This document shows positions 50,252-58,730 of a stretch of DNA of 64,000 nt, piece after piece; the first letter of the stretch is position 1; each line of letters opens with the position of its first letter. A model generated the notes under the pieces. That model saw only the letters and a program-made list of their open reading frames with translations. It had not been told where the DNA came from and made no database searches. A program made the translations under genes and the position numbers. This DNA comes from Kutzneria chonburiensis (GTDB lineage: Bacteria > Actinomycetota > Actinomycetes > Mycobacteriales > Pseudonocardiaceae), in NCBI RefSeq assembly GCF_028622115.1, contig NZ_CP097263.1, positions 7,378,001 through 7,442,000 on the forward strand. The letters run 5' to 3'.

Positions 50252-51660
50252 CAGCCCCCTACCTTCCTGCAGTTCTTGCCCGGCTGCTGCTGTGTGCTGG
50301 TCAGCGTGGGCGCGGTGTTGGTCGTGCTGCTCGTCGTGGTGCCGGAGGCGCTGGTCGAGGTCGTCGTGCTGGAGGCCGCCGTGGTCGTCGTGCCCGTGGC
50401 CGCGGTGTCCGGGGTGCACGTGGGCAGCAGCGCGCCCAGCCACAGCCGCCGCACGGCGTCACGCGCGCCGTCCACGCCCGGCTTCTCCGGGATCACGCCC
50501 TTGCGCACGTCCTCGCGCGCCGACTCCTGGAGCTCGTCCAGCGTCAGCGACTTGCAGCCCGCCTCCTGCGGGTCCAGGCACGAGGTCTCCGCGACGCGGT
50601 GCAGCGGGATGCCCAACACCGGGCCTCCGCGCACCCCCTCGAAGATCGCGACATGGTTGTCCTCGGTGGCGCCCACGTAGTACTGGCCGAGCACCCACCA
50701 CACGGTGCCGCCCGCGCCCAGCCCCAGCACGATGAGGATCGCCACGATCCAGACGAGTAACCGGACCCGCTTGCGATTCCTCGCCTTGGGGTCCGGTGTC
50801 GGTGCTACCTGCGCCATTGGTTGTGGCGGTGGCGTCCGTGGGGCGGTTATCGCGCCCGCTCTCGACGCCGGCGAGTCCGGCGGCGGCTGGTCCTGGCTGC
50901 CGTCCCCGGCCGCCCCGCCGACGATCGGCGCGTCGTCGCCGTAGTCGACGTCGACCACGTCGGCGATGATCACCGTCACGTTGTCCGGGCCGCCGGCCTT
51001 GAGGGCCAGCTCGATCATCCGGTCCGCGCAGGCCTGCGGATCCGGGATCAGGATCGCCTCGGCCAACGTCTCGTGGCTCACGTAGGAGCACAGGCCGTCG
51101 GAACACAGCAGGTACCGGTCGCCGGCGCGCGCTTCGCGCACCGCGAGACTCGGCTCCACCTCGTGGCCGGTCAACGCGCGCAGCAGCAGCGAGCGCTGCG
51201 GGTGCACGTTGGCCTCCTCCTCGGTGATCCGGCCCTCGTCGATCAGCGACTGGACGAAAGTGTCGTCGTGCGTGATCTGGGTGAACTGGCCACCGCGGAG
51301 CAGATAGGCCCGGGAGTCGCCGACGTGGACCAGGCCAAGTCGGTTGCCCGAGAACAGCACGGCGGTCAGCGTGGTGCCCATGCCGTCGAGATCCGGGTCG
51401 TGCGACACCAGCTCGGCGATGGCGCCATTGCCCTCCAGCACCGCACCGCGGAGCTGGTCGAGCAGGTCGTCGCCGGGCTCGTCGTCGTCGAGCGGGGCCA
51501 GGGCGGCGACAACCACCTTGCTGGCCACCTCACCGGCGGCGTGGCCGCCCATGCCGTCGGCAAGGGCGAGGAGACGCGGGCCCGCGTAGACGGAGTCCTG
51601 GTTGTTGGCTCGAACCAGGCCCCGGTCACTGCGGGCGGCGTAGCGAAGGACGAGGGTCAT
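50251..51660 (-). CDS. pstP: PP2C-type Ser/Thr phosphatase PstP
   Basis: A 469-residue phosphatase: metal sites ALADGMGGHA, VGDSRAYLLR, CSDGLCSYV and GGPDNVTVI. A Pro-rich linker leads to one helix (VRLLVWIVAILIVLGLGAGG) and an outer domain ending in a long Thr/Ser run. It removes phosphate from PknA/PknB targets. ATG 51660 overlaps the fhaB stop. Confidence 0.95.
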   Translation of the reverse strand: MTLVLRYAARSDRGLVRANNQDSVYAGPRLLALADGMGGHAAGEVASKVVVAALAPLDDDEPGDDLLDQLRGAVLEGNGAIAELVSHDPDLDGMGTTLTAVLFSGNRLGLVHVGDSRAYLLRGGQFTQITHDDTFVQSLIDEGRITEEEANVHPQRSLLLRALTGHEVEPSLAVREARAGDRYLLCSDGLCSYVSHETLAEAILIPDPQACADRMIELALKAGGPDNVTVIIADVVDVDYGDDAPIVGGAAGDGSQDQPPPDSPASRAGAITAPRTPPPQPMAQVAPTPDPKARNRKRVRLLVWIVAILIVLGLGAGGTVWWVLGQYYVGATEDNHVAIFEGVRGGPVLGIPLHRVAETSCLDPQEAGCKSLTLDELQESAREDVRKGVIPEKPGVDGARDAVRRLWLGALLPTCTPDTAATGTTTTAASSTTTSTSASGTTTSSTTNTAPTLTSTQQQPGKNCRKVGG

Positions 51661-52118
51661 GTGCGCAGCTCGATCACTGTCTTGCCGATGCGGATCGGGG
51701 CACCGAGCGGGACCCGGAGGGGTGCCGTGACCTTCGCCCGGTCTAGGTATGTTCCGTTCGTGGAGCCAAGATCCTCCACGTACCAGTCGCTGCCTCGCAG
51801 CGACAGCCTCGCGTGTCGAGTCGAGGCGAAATCGTCATCGAGCACGAGGGTCGAGTCGTCGGCCCGGCCGATCAGGATCGGTCTGCCGTCGAGCGAGATA
51901 CGGGTGCCCGTCAGTGCTCCGTGAGTGACAACGAGCTGTCTGGCCGTCTTCCCCTTGGCCGACTGCTTGCCACCCTTGCGGAACCCGCCGGGCACCGCGA
52001 CTCTCAACCCCGACGCGGCATAGATGTCGGATCGGACCACGCGCAGCGCGGCCAGCACGAACAACCAGAGCAGGGCGAGAAACCCTGCTCTGGTCAGCTG
52101 CAACACCAGCTCTGGCAC
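51657..52118 (-). CDS. fhaB: FHA-domain protein FhaB/FipA
   Basis: A 153-residue protein with an N-terminal helix (AGFLALLWLFVLAALRVV), a basic linker and a C-terminal FHA domain with the phosphothreonine-binding residues in LIGRADDSTLV, STRHARL and STNGTYLD. It links phospho-Thr proteins to division or cell-wall synthesis. GTG 52118. Confidence 0.92.
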   Translation of the reverse strand: MPELVLQLTRAGFLALLWLFVLAALRVVRSDIYAASGLRVAVPGGFRKGGKQSAKGKTARQLVVTHGALTGTRISLDGRPILIGRADDSTLVLDDDFASTRHARLSLRGSDWYVEDLGSTNGTYLDRAKVTAPLRVPLGAPIRIGKTVIELRT

Positions 52119-52164
52119 CTGTAGTGACCGCTCCCGCCTGACCTCGTACCCGCCCGCTCCCGAC

Positions 52165-53376
52165 TCAGCCCTGCGTGCGGAACACGAGTGACGAGTGGCC
52201 GACCCGGACGACGTCGCCGTCCGCGAGCTGCCAGGTCTGCACCGGAGTGCCGTTCACCGTGCTGCCGTTCGTGGAGCCGAGGTCCGCGAGCATCGCACTC
52301 TGACCATCCCAGGTGATCTCCAGGTGCCTCCTGGAGACCCCCGTGTCGGGCAGTCGGAAGTCCGCGTCCTGGCCACGGCCGACCACGTTGCCGCCCTGCT
52401 TCAGGTTGTACGTGCGGTTGGAACCGTCGTCCAGCTGAAGGATGGCAGTGATCTGGCGCGGACCCGGCGGCGGGCCGGGAGGCGCGCCGTACGGATCCTG
52501 CTGGCCGTAGCCGCCGCCCTGCTGTCCGTACTGGTCGTAACCGCCCTGCTGCTGACCGTAGCCGCCCTGCTGGCCGTACGGGTCGTACCCGCCGCCCTGC
52601 TGCTGGCCGTAGCCGCCGCCCTGCTGGGGATAGCCCTGCTCGTAGCCGCCGCCACCCTGCTGCGGGTAGCCCTGCTCGTAGCCGCCACCCTGCTGCGGCT
52701 GGCCGTAGCCGCCGCCCTGCTGCGGGTAGCCCTGCTCGTAACCACCGCCACCGCCCTGCTGGGGGTAGCCGTGCTGGTCGTAGCCGCCCTGCTGCTGCTG
52801 GCCGTACTGGTCGTACCCGCCGCCTTGCTGCTGTTGCTGCTGCTGCGGGTAGCCGCCCTGCTGCGGGTAGCCCTGGTCATAGCCGTAACCCTGCTGACCC
52901 TGGTGCTGACCGTAGGGGTCCTGCGGGGGGTACTGGCCTGGTGGCTGGCTCATGGATCGGTCTCCTGCGGTGCGAGGTGGTGCTGGCCGTCGTACGTCAG
53001 GGTCGACGGACGAGTTGGTTCGGAACTGTCCCGTGTGCAGCGCGTCGGAGCGCTCCAGGGAGACTACGACGTCACCATAGGTATCCCATCCGTGCTCTGC
53101 GAGGTGCTCGCGGACGCAGTCCTCGAGCAGCTCCGTTATGCGCTGTTCGTCCTGCTCGGCACCCGCCAAACGGTCGTGGTCGGCTGCACCGAGCAACACC
53201 CGGTAACTGTTCGGCGCTAGCAGCCGGTCACCGGCGAGCTCCTTGACGTTCAGCTCAGCCTCGCGTTGCAGCGACTGCGCCACCTCCTGCGGCACGACGC
53301 TGCCGCCGAACACGCGTGCGAAGGCGTTGCCCACAGCGCCCTCAAGGCGGCGCTCGAAGCGCTGCACGCGTCCCAC
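52165..53376 (-). CDS. fhaA: FHA-domain protein FhaA (DUF3662-FHA)
   Basis: A 403-residue protein: DUF3662 domain ([21 protein letters not shown]...), a linker of about 170 residues made of repeated [22 protein letters not shown] units, then a C-terminal FHA domain ([28 protein letters not shown]). In mycobacteria FhaA binds the phosphorylated MurJ pseudokinase. GTG 53376 begins the conserved [10 protein letters not shown]; the frame is open to 53445. Confidence 0.93.
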   Translation of the reverse strand: MGRVQRFERRLEGAVGNAFARVFGGSVVPQEVAQSLQREAELNVKELAGDRLLAPNSYRVLLGAADHDRLAGAEQDEQRITELLEDCVREHLAEHGWDTYGDVVVSLERSDALHTGQFRTNSSVDPDVRRPAPPRTAGDRSMSQPPGQYPPQDPYGQHQGQQGYGYDQGYPQQGGYPQQQQQQQGGGYDQYGQQQQGGYDQHGYPQQGGGGGYEQGYPQQGGGYGQPQQGGGYEQGYPQQGGGGYEQGYPQQGGGYGQQQGGGYDPYGQQGGYGQQQGGYDQYGQQGGGYGQQDPYGAPPGPPPGPRQITAILQLDDGSNRTYNLKQGGNVVGRGQDADFRLPDTGVSRRHLEITWDGQSAMLADLGSTNGSTVNGTPVQTWQLADGDVVRVGHSSLVFRTQG

Positions 53377-53491
53377 GGCTGTTCCCTTCGCTACGGACTT
53401 CCTGACTCGATCGTATCCGGGCCCGCGAGGTGCGACACGGCCCAATTAGGAGACCGAGCCACCGCCGTGCTAGTGTTTCTCCCGTCACCGA

Positions 53492-53573
53492 GGGCGAGTG
53501 GCGGAATGGCAGACGCGCACGGTTCAGGTCCGTGTGTCCGAAAGGACGTGGGGGTTCAACTCCCCCTCGCCCA
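53492..53573 (+). tRNA. leuT: tRNA-Leu(CAG)
   Basis: An 82-nt class II tRNA: acceptor GGGCGAG/CTCGCCC, anticodon arm CACGG-TTCAGGT-CCGTG with CAG at 53525-53527, short variable arm and T-arm GGGGGTTCAACTCCCCC. CCA is not encoded. Confidence 0.96.
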
Positions 53574-53581
53574 CTCGATAG

Positions 53582-53629
53582 CGAGAGAGCCTTCTTCGCG
53601 GAAAGCGCGAAGAAGGCTCTCTCGTTTTT
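53582..53629 (+). terminator. Terminator of tRNA-Leu
   Basis: A perfect 19-bp stem (CGAGAGAGCCTTCTTCGCG) with GAAAG loop followed by TTTTT. Confidence 0.92.
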
Positions 53630-53630
53630 G

Positions 53631-53690
53631 TTGTGGGGCTCGCGCCCCACACCCCCAGGCAGGAGGGGCTTCGCCCCCTACACCCCCACT
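53631..53690. repeat. tRNA-associated double-hairpin repeat, copy 3
   Basis: GTGGGGC-TCGC-GCCCCAC, then ACCCCCAGGCAGGAGGGGC, TTCGCCCC and TACACCCCC. Near-identical in layout to copy 2. The remaining 53691-53875 holds an AT-richer patch with GGCCGCTG/CAGCGGCC arms (53791-53798, 53823-53830) and no gene. Confidence 0.75.
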
Positions 53691-53875
53691 CCGGCCGCCC
53701 TAAACCTCGAAGTCCCAGGTCATGCGGCACCTCTTGTCTTGAGCGACCGTCGCCGGCTTCCCGTTTCCGCCGGTCCATCTCCATTTATTAGGCCGCTGAC
53801 ATGGGCTTTTTCGATTACTTGCCAGCGGCCATCTAAAACCGGCCGTGGCGAAGTCCCGCTAATGGGTGATGTCGG

Positions 53876-55000
53876 TCACTTGTTGATGGGTGGGGTGGGG
53901 GCGGCGGGCTGCTTGGGGAGGGAAGGATTGGTGGTGGCCAGGGCGCGCTGCCAAGCGACCCAGGGGGAAGCGGCGGCGCGCCAGCCGGGCGAGGACAACT
54001 CGAGTGGACCATCGGGGGCCGGCTCGGGGCGCAGGGCCAGTTCGGGAGCGGTGGACGCAGGGTGCATGGGGCAGCGCGGAGCGTGCGGATCGAGGACGAC
54101 GAGGCCGTTGGCGTCGAAGTAGCGGACGTGATGTCCGTCGCCCGGGAGGCCGAGCAGCGGGTGCAGCAGCAGGCGGGCCACTCGACCGAGTGAGGGCTGG
54201 CCGGCCCACTCGACGTGCGTGGTCTCGCAGCCGCGAGACCACGGGGTGAGCCAGAGGGCATCGCCGAAGATGCGGGCGCGGCGTAGCAGCGAGCTGTTCA
54301 GGGCGGCCGGGCCCGGTGAGCGGTGACGGGTGTCGAGGACGGACCGCTCGATGTCGGTGAGCGGCGTCGGATCGTTGCCGAGCCAGCGGAGCTCGCCCAG
54401 GTCGACCAGCGACTCGGCGAAGGCGAGCGCGGCGAGCCACTGGCGGTAGGAGATGTTCGAGAGGTGCACGGTCGCCGAGACGTCGTCCACGAGATAGAGC
54501 TCGACGTGGCGCCGGTGCAGGCGGGCGCGCAATCCCGGCACCCCCAGCATCTCGCCGCCGGCGACGCGGGGCATCAACTCGGCCAGCAGCGGGCCGAGGG
54601 CGCCGCTCTCCAGGTGCAGAACCATCTCGTCGGCGTGCGGGCGGACCATCCGGAACACCCGGGCCGGCCGGAGCAGGTCAGCCGGTATCCGAAGGTGCAG
54701 GTAGTTCACCGCGCGGCCGGCGGCGGTGAAGATGCCCGACTCCAGCTCGCGCTGGCCCTCCGTCAGGGCATCGGCCAGCAACGCGCGGCGCACATGGGCC
54801 GGCGGTGGCGGCATCTCGTCGTCGCCGAACAGGCGGCCGACGTTGTCGTTGTCGAGCATCTCGTGCAGCCGCCCGCGGTCGTCCGGGGAGAGCCGCTGCA
54901 CGCCCGCGGTGACCACGGGCATCAGGCTCGAATCGGTTTCCCCGGTGTACATCCGGCGCAGCAGCGCCAGTCGGCGGACCAAGGACAGTCTGTGTGGCAT
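53876..55000 (-). CDS. Unknown protein with YTGET motif
   Basis: A 374-residue soluble protein I do not recognise. It starts MPHRLSLVRRLALLRRMYTGE, followed by a helical N-terminal part and a C-terminal part with HVEWAGQPSLGRVARLL and VRYFDANGLVVLDPH. The last 60 residues are Pro/Ala/Glu-rich. No signal peptide or membrane helix. ATG 55000 follows GAGG by 7 nt; the frame is open to 55048. Codon bias is that of a real gene. First gene beyond the conserved oriC block. Confidence 0.75.
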   Translation of the reverse strand: MPHRLSLVRRLALLRRMYTGETDSSLMPVVTAGVQRLSPDDRGRLHEMLDNDNVGRLFGDDEMPPPPAHVRRALLADALTEGQRELESGIFTAAGRAVNYLHLRIPADLLRPARVFRMVRPHADEMVLHLESGALGPLLAELMPRVAGGEMLGVPGLRARLHRRHVELYLVDDVSATVHLSNISYRQWLAALAFAESLVDLGELRWLGNDPTPLTDIERSVLDTRHRSPGPAALNSSLLRRARIFGDALWLTPWSRGCETTHVEWAGQPSLGRVARLLLHPLLGLPGDGHHVRYFDANGLVVLDPHAPRCPMHPASTAPELALRPEPAPDGPLELSSPGWRAAASPWVAWQRALATTNPSLPKQPAAPTPPINK

Positions 55001-55189
55001 CGGGAACCTCGCTCCCTCACCGCCCGGCTCGGCGAAGGCGCGTGGCAACCGTCGACGAGTACGCAGAACGTAGAAGGCTGGTTGGCCTTTCGGCGATCGC
55101 CTCCACCCGCAAGCCGGGAGCGGGGTGGGCAGGACCGGCCAGGCATTCGTGAATGCCGGTGACGGACTGTACCGGTTCTGTCACCCCGA

Positions 55190-55251
55190 TTGTCCACGCC
55201 CACGCCGACCGTTCGTCGCAGCGCGGGCCGACAGCCGTGCGACGAACGGTC
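55190..55251. repeat. DnaA-like box and perfect 14-bp inverted repeat
   Basis: TTGTCCACG (55190-55198) is followed by arms GACCGTTCGTCGCA (55207-55220) and TGCGACGAACGGTC (55238-55251) around a 17-nt spacer. A short palindrome GGCATTCGTGAATGCC lies at 55142-55157. The gap 55001-55590 shows no credible gene. Confidence 0.6.
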
Positions 55252-55590
55252 GCCGTTCACCCGTCCGGCGGCCTGCGCGGCTGGTCAGCGGCCTGCCTGC
55301 CACCACTCGCGTGAACGCTACCGGGGGCTCGTTCCTGCGCAGATGCACGTGCATCGGCGGGGGAACGACCACTGACCGACCGCCGACCGTCCGACGGAGC
55401 CGTTCACACGAACGGCAGCACCGCCGGACCGAAGTCCCGTTCCGGGCTCTCGACCGGTCACCGACCGCATATTGCCGCCAACCGCACACCGCTCCTTACA
55501 GCGGAATCCGCGCCGGTCAGACCTGGTACTCCAGTAACCGGAAGAAATCGCGACGGCACAGTCGTCGAGGCTGATGAGGAGGCGAAGTTC

Positions 55591-56211
55591 GTGAGCCGCT
55601 CCGCTGGCAACACGGCAGCAGTCCACAAGAACGCCAAGACCCTGCCGTCGCGCGCGGTCCCCGCCGTCGAACTTCCGGCGCCGTCCGAGGAGCTCGCCGC
55701 CAAGGCGGTCGAGCGGCTCGGTTGGAAGGGCGTGCTGCTGCCGCAGCTGACCCTGCTCGGCCGCAAGGTCTTCGTCGTCGCCGAGCTGCTGCCCGACGCG
55801 CACGCCGAACGGCTGTGCTTCGGCGTCGGGCCGGTCGTCGACCGCACCACCGTCGCCACCTGGGTGTGGCCCGAGCTGGCCGGCAAGGTCCCGCCGGCCG
55901 CCGTGCGCATCGTCGGCGTGATCGCTGTCGCCAAGCACTGGCGTACCGGCCTCGCCTCCGCCGTTCCCTTTGCGCTGCACGGTGACGCCGCCGTGGTGCT
56001 GCCCTCATCCGTCGCCCTCACCGACGACTACCTGAGCAACTGCCTGCCGAGGGCCCGCCGCTACGGCCTCTCCATCGTCAGCGCCGACCCCGACGGCACC
56101 GTGTCGATGGACCTCGCCGGCACCCCCGAGCACGTCAGCCTGGAGCAGACCGCCGTCACCCGGTGGGTCAACGAGGTCGTGTATGAGCAGGTGCTGGCCA
56201 CCGCCAGCTGA
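55591..56211 (+). CDS. Unknown protein
   Basis: A 206-residue protein of no family I recognise. It has alternating beta-type stretches (VLLPQLTLLGRKVFVVAELL, VRIVGVIAVAKHW, DAAVVLPSSVAL) suggesting a compact alpha/beta fold, and no signal peptide or membrane segment. Start GTG 55591 with GAGG upstream. It ends 16 bp before the next gene's ATG, so the two may be cotranscribed. Confidence 0.7.
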   Translation: MSRSAGNTAAVHKNAKTLPSRAVPAVELPAPSEELAAKAVERLGWKGVLLPQLTLLGRKVFVVAELLPDAHAERLCFGVGPVVDRTTVATWVWPELAGKVPPAAVRIVGVIAVAKHWRTGLASAVPFALHGDAAVVLPSSVALTDDYLSNCLPRARRYGLSIVSADPDGTVSMDLAGTPEHVSLEQTAVTRWVNEVVYEQVLATAS

Positions 56212-56227
56212 ACTAGTGTCGGACCAC

Positions 56228-56884
56228 ATGCGCGTTGTGATCGCCGGCGGACACGGCCAGATCGCCCTCAAGCTCGAGCGTCTGCTCGCCGCCCGCGGTG
56301 ACAGTCCGGTGGGGTTGGTACGCAACCCCGCCCATGGCGATGATCTCCGCGCTGCCGGCGCCGAGGCCGTGGTGTGCGACCTCGAGTCCATCTCCGCCGA
56401 CGAGCTCGCCGGGCACCTCAAGGACGCCGACGCGGTGATCTTTGCCGCCGGCGCCGGGCCCAACAGCGGGACCGACCGCAAGGACACCGTCGACCGCGCC
56501 GCCGCCGTGCTGCTGGCCGACGCCGCTCGTCTTGCCGGTGTTCGTCGTTACCTGCTCGTCAGCTCCATGGGCGTCGGCCGACCCCTCGCCGCCGGCTCCA
56601 GTGAGTCGTGGGCCGCTTACATCGCCGCCAAGTCCGCTGCCGAGGACGCCGTCCGTGACACCGACCTAGAGTGGACCGTGCTCCGTCCCGGCGGCCTCAT
56701 CGACGACGCGCCTACTGATCGGATCCGGTTGGAGACTCCCGGCACCATGCGGGGCACCATCACCCGCGCCGACGTCGCCGCTGTGTTGGTCGCGCTGCTC
56801 GACGCCCCCGGCACCGCCGGTCTCACCCTCGAGTTGATCGCCGGAGACACCCCGATCCCCGACGCCGTCGCCGCCCTCGGTTAA
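56228..56884 (+). CDS. Atypical short-chain dehydrogenase/NAD(P)-binding protein
   Basis: A 218-residue Rossmann protein: dinucleotide motif VIAGGHGQIALKLERLL, VCDLES, AVIFAAGAGPNSG, YLLVSSMGVG and LEWTVLRPGGLID. It belongs to the atypical SDR/NmrA-like group (YwnB-like), often NADPH-binding sensors or flavin/quinone-related reductases. No catalytic YxxxK is clear. ATG 56228; open frame to 56183 overlaps the previous gene. Confidence 0.85.
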   Translation: MRVVIAGGHGQIALKLERLLAARGDSPVGLVRNPAHGDDLRAAGAEAVVCDLESISADELAGHLKDADAVIFAAGAGPNSGTDRKDTVDRAAAVLLADAARLAGVRRYLLVSSMGVGRPLAAGSSESWAAYIAAKSAAEDAVRDTDLEWTVLRPGGLIDDAPTDRIRLETPGTMRGTITRADVAAVLVALLDAPGTAGLTLELIAGDTPIPDAVAALG

Positions 56885-56904
56885 CCCCACGCCAAGCCCC
56901 GAGC

Positions 56905-57084
56905 GCCTTCAAGATCGCTTTGCACCCAAGGCGGTTTCCCATGGTCGCTGAAACACCGTTGTTAGCCGGTGCCGGCGACCAATGCCGTCTCACGTTCGGC
57001 CGGGCCGCTCCAGCCCAGCGCCCCACCGCGACCCGCCAGTACTTCCGGTAGTCGCCCCGCCCGCTCGCCGGCCTTCAAGATCGC
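56905..57084. repeat. Direct repeat pair
   Basis: GCCTTCAAGATCGC occurs exactly at 56905-56918 and 57071-57084. It is outside any gene, in the gap 56885-57298. Confidence 0.5.
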
Positions 57085-57192
57085 CACGCGCCCCATCCGG
57101 TACAGAAGACAGCCCCGCACCCAACCCTGGGGGGCGACCCCGAGGCCAGTCTATCGGGGGCGGTGGGTAGTTGATCTTTACGGGGCGTTGCC

Positions 57193-57220
57193 TGTGGATA
57201 ACTTGGGTGGTTGTGGACAA
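57193..57220 (-). other. Pair of perfect DnaA boxes
   Basis: TGTGGATAA (57193-57201) and TGTGGACAA (57212-57220), same orientation, 19 bp start to start, in the gap before the FAD oxidase. No other feature is seen in 56885-57298 apart from the direct repeat. Confidence 0.65.
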
Positions 57221-57298
57221 GCGTTTGCGTAGGGCGTGAGCTGGGGGAATGGGGAGCGGGAGAGGGCTTACGGGGCGGGTTGCCCCCATGACCGACGG

Positions 57299-58642
57299 TC
57301 ACACGGGACCGAGGACGGTGTCCAGGTAGGCGTTGCGGAAGACGCCGTTGGGGTCGACGGAGGCGCGCAGGGAGCGGAACTCCTCGAAGCGGGGGTAGCG
57401 GGTGGCGAGCACCGAGGAGTCGAGGGTGTGCATCTTGCCCCAGTGCGGGCGACCGCCGACGGTGCCGGCGATGCGCTCGAAGAGGTCGAAGTACTCCCGA
57501 TAGGGCATGCCGACGTACTGGTGGATGGCGATGTACGCGCTGTCCCGGCCGTAAGCGGTGGACAACGGGATGTCGTCGGCGGCGGCGACGCGGACCTCGA
57601 CGGGAACGATCACCGGGTGGCGCAGGCCGGGGATGGCGGCGCGGAACTCGCGGAGGACGTCGTGCAGTGATTCACGTGGAACGGCGTACTCGGTCTCGAC
57701 GAAACGAACCCGGCGCGGCGTGGTGAACACGCGGTAGGAGTGGTCGGAGTAGGAGCGCTCGGACCACAGCGAAGCGCACACGCGGTTGAGGGTGGGTACA
57801 ACCGACGGCACGGCGCGGCCCAGCTTGCAGACGAGGCTGAAGGCGCTGTTCTCCATCACCTCGTACTCGTAGAACTGCCGAGCCTTCGAGAGTGGGGCGA
57901 TGGCGGCGTCGGCGGGCAGCCGGACGTTGTGCTTGACCTGCACGCGGTCGCTGTGCGGGAACCAGTGGAACTCGACGTGGTCCTCGGAGCCGCACATGGC
58001 GTCGAACTTCTCCAGGATCGCGTCCAATGGCTGCGGAAACTCCCGCGCCTTGAGGGCGAAGGCGGGCACGCACTGCAACGTCACAGTGCTGATGACGCCG
58101 AGGGCGCCGAGACCGACGCGGGCGGCGCTGAACAGCTCGGGACGCTCGTCGGGGGAGCAAGAGACCACGGAACCGTCGGCGAGAACCAGCTCCAAGGCGC
58201 GAACCTGGGTGGAAAGGCCGCCGAGGCGGGCGCCGGTGCCGTGGGTGCCGGTGGAGATGGCGCCGGAAATGGTCTGGGCGTCGATGTCGCCGAGGTTGGC
58301 CATGGCCAGGCCGAGCCGGTGCAGCTCGACGTTCAAGCGGTGCAACGGCGTGCCGGAACGCACGGTGACCAGATGCTTGTCCCGGTCGGCGTGCACGACA
58401 CCGGACCACTCGCCGAGGTCGATGGCCACGCCGTCGGTGGCGGCGATGCTGGTGAACGAGTGCCCGCTGCCCCGCGGCCGCACGGTGAAGCCGTCCTTGG
58501 CCGCGACGGTCACGGCCTCGGCGATCTCGCTGACGTCACGCGGCCGAGCCACGTGCACCGGCTGCGACCGAGCGGTCCCGGCCCAGTTCTGCCACGGCGC
58601 CGGGCGTGCCGTATCGGTGCCCAACCGGAGACGTCCGACCAT
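57299..58642 (-). CDS. FAD-linked sugar lactone oxidase (D-arabinono-1,4-lactone oxidase family)
   Basis: A 447-residue VAO-type flavoenzyme: FAD-binding VRPRGSGHSFTSIAATDGV, DIDAQTISGAISTGTHGTGAR, and the ALO C-terminal end with GGRPHWGKMHTLDSSVL and DPNGVFRNAYLD. It likely oxidises an aldonolactone or sugar alcohol; the his in SGHSF could hold FAD covalently. ATG 58642 follows GGAGGG. Divergent from the aldolase-like gene. Confidence 0.88.
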   Translation of the reverse strand: MVGRLRLGTDTARPAPWQNWAGTARSQPVHVARPRDVSEIAEAVTVAAKDGFTVRPRGSGHSFTSIAATDGVAIDLGEWSGVVHADRDKHLVTVRSGTPLHRLNVELHRLGLAMANLGDIDAQTISGAISTGTHGTGARLGGLSTQVRALELVLADGSVVSCSPDERPELFSAARVGLGALGVISTVTLQCVPAFALKAREFPQPLDAILEKFDAMCGSEDHVEFHWFPHSDRVQVKHNVRLPADAAIAPLSKARQFYEYEVMENSAFSLVCKLGRAVPSVVPTLNRVCASLWSERSYSDHSYRVFTTPRRVRFVETEYAVPRESLHDVLREFRAAIPGLRHPVIVPVEVRVAAADDIPLSTAYGRDSAYIAIHQYVGMPYREYFDLFERIAGTVGGRPHWGKMHTLDSSVLATRYPRFEEFRSLRASVDPNGVFRNAYLDTVLGPV

Positions 58643-58684
58643 CACTACCCTCCGCGACCCTGTGATGCGCTGCACACAAGCTAG

Positions 58685-58699
58685 GTGAAAAGTATTCAC
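58685..58699. promoter_or_regulatory. Candidate operator
   Basis: GTGAAAAGTATTCAC has 5-bp arms (GTGAA/TTCAC) in the 88-bp gap between divergent genes, and is AT-rich against its surroundings. Confidence 0.4.
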
Positions 58700-58730
58700 A
58701 TTTCAATGCGTCCCGACGTACCGTTCAACT

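Noticed and set aside
52500-52900. CRISPR-like or satellite repeat
   Set aside because: The repeats are in-frame codons of the FhaA Gly-Tyr-Gln linker, of varying length, without spacers.
53574-53875. Integration (att) site or prophage remnant at tRNA-Leu
   Set aside because: No second copy of the tRNA end, integrase or phage gene in the window; the AT-richer patch alone is not enough.
57668-57683. parS site inside the FAD oxidase gene
   Set aside because: Only 13 of 16 matches and within a coding region; not listed as a feature.
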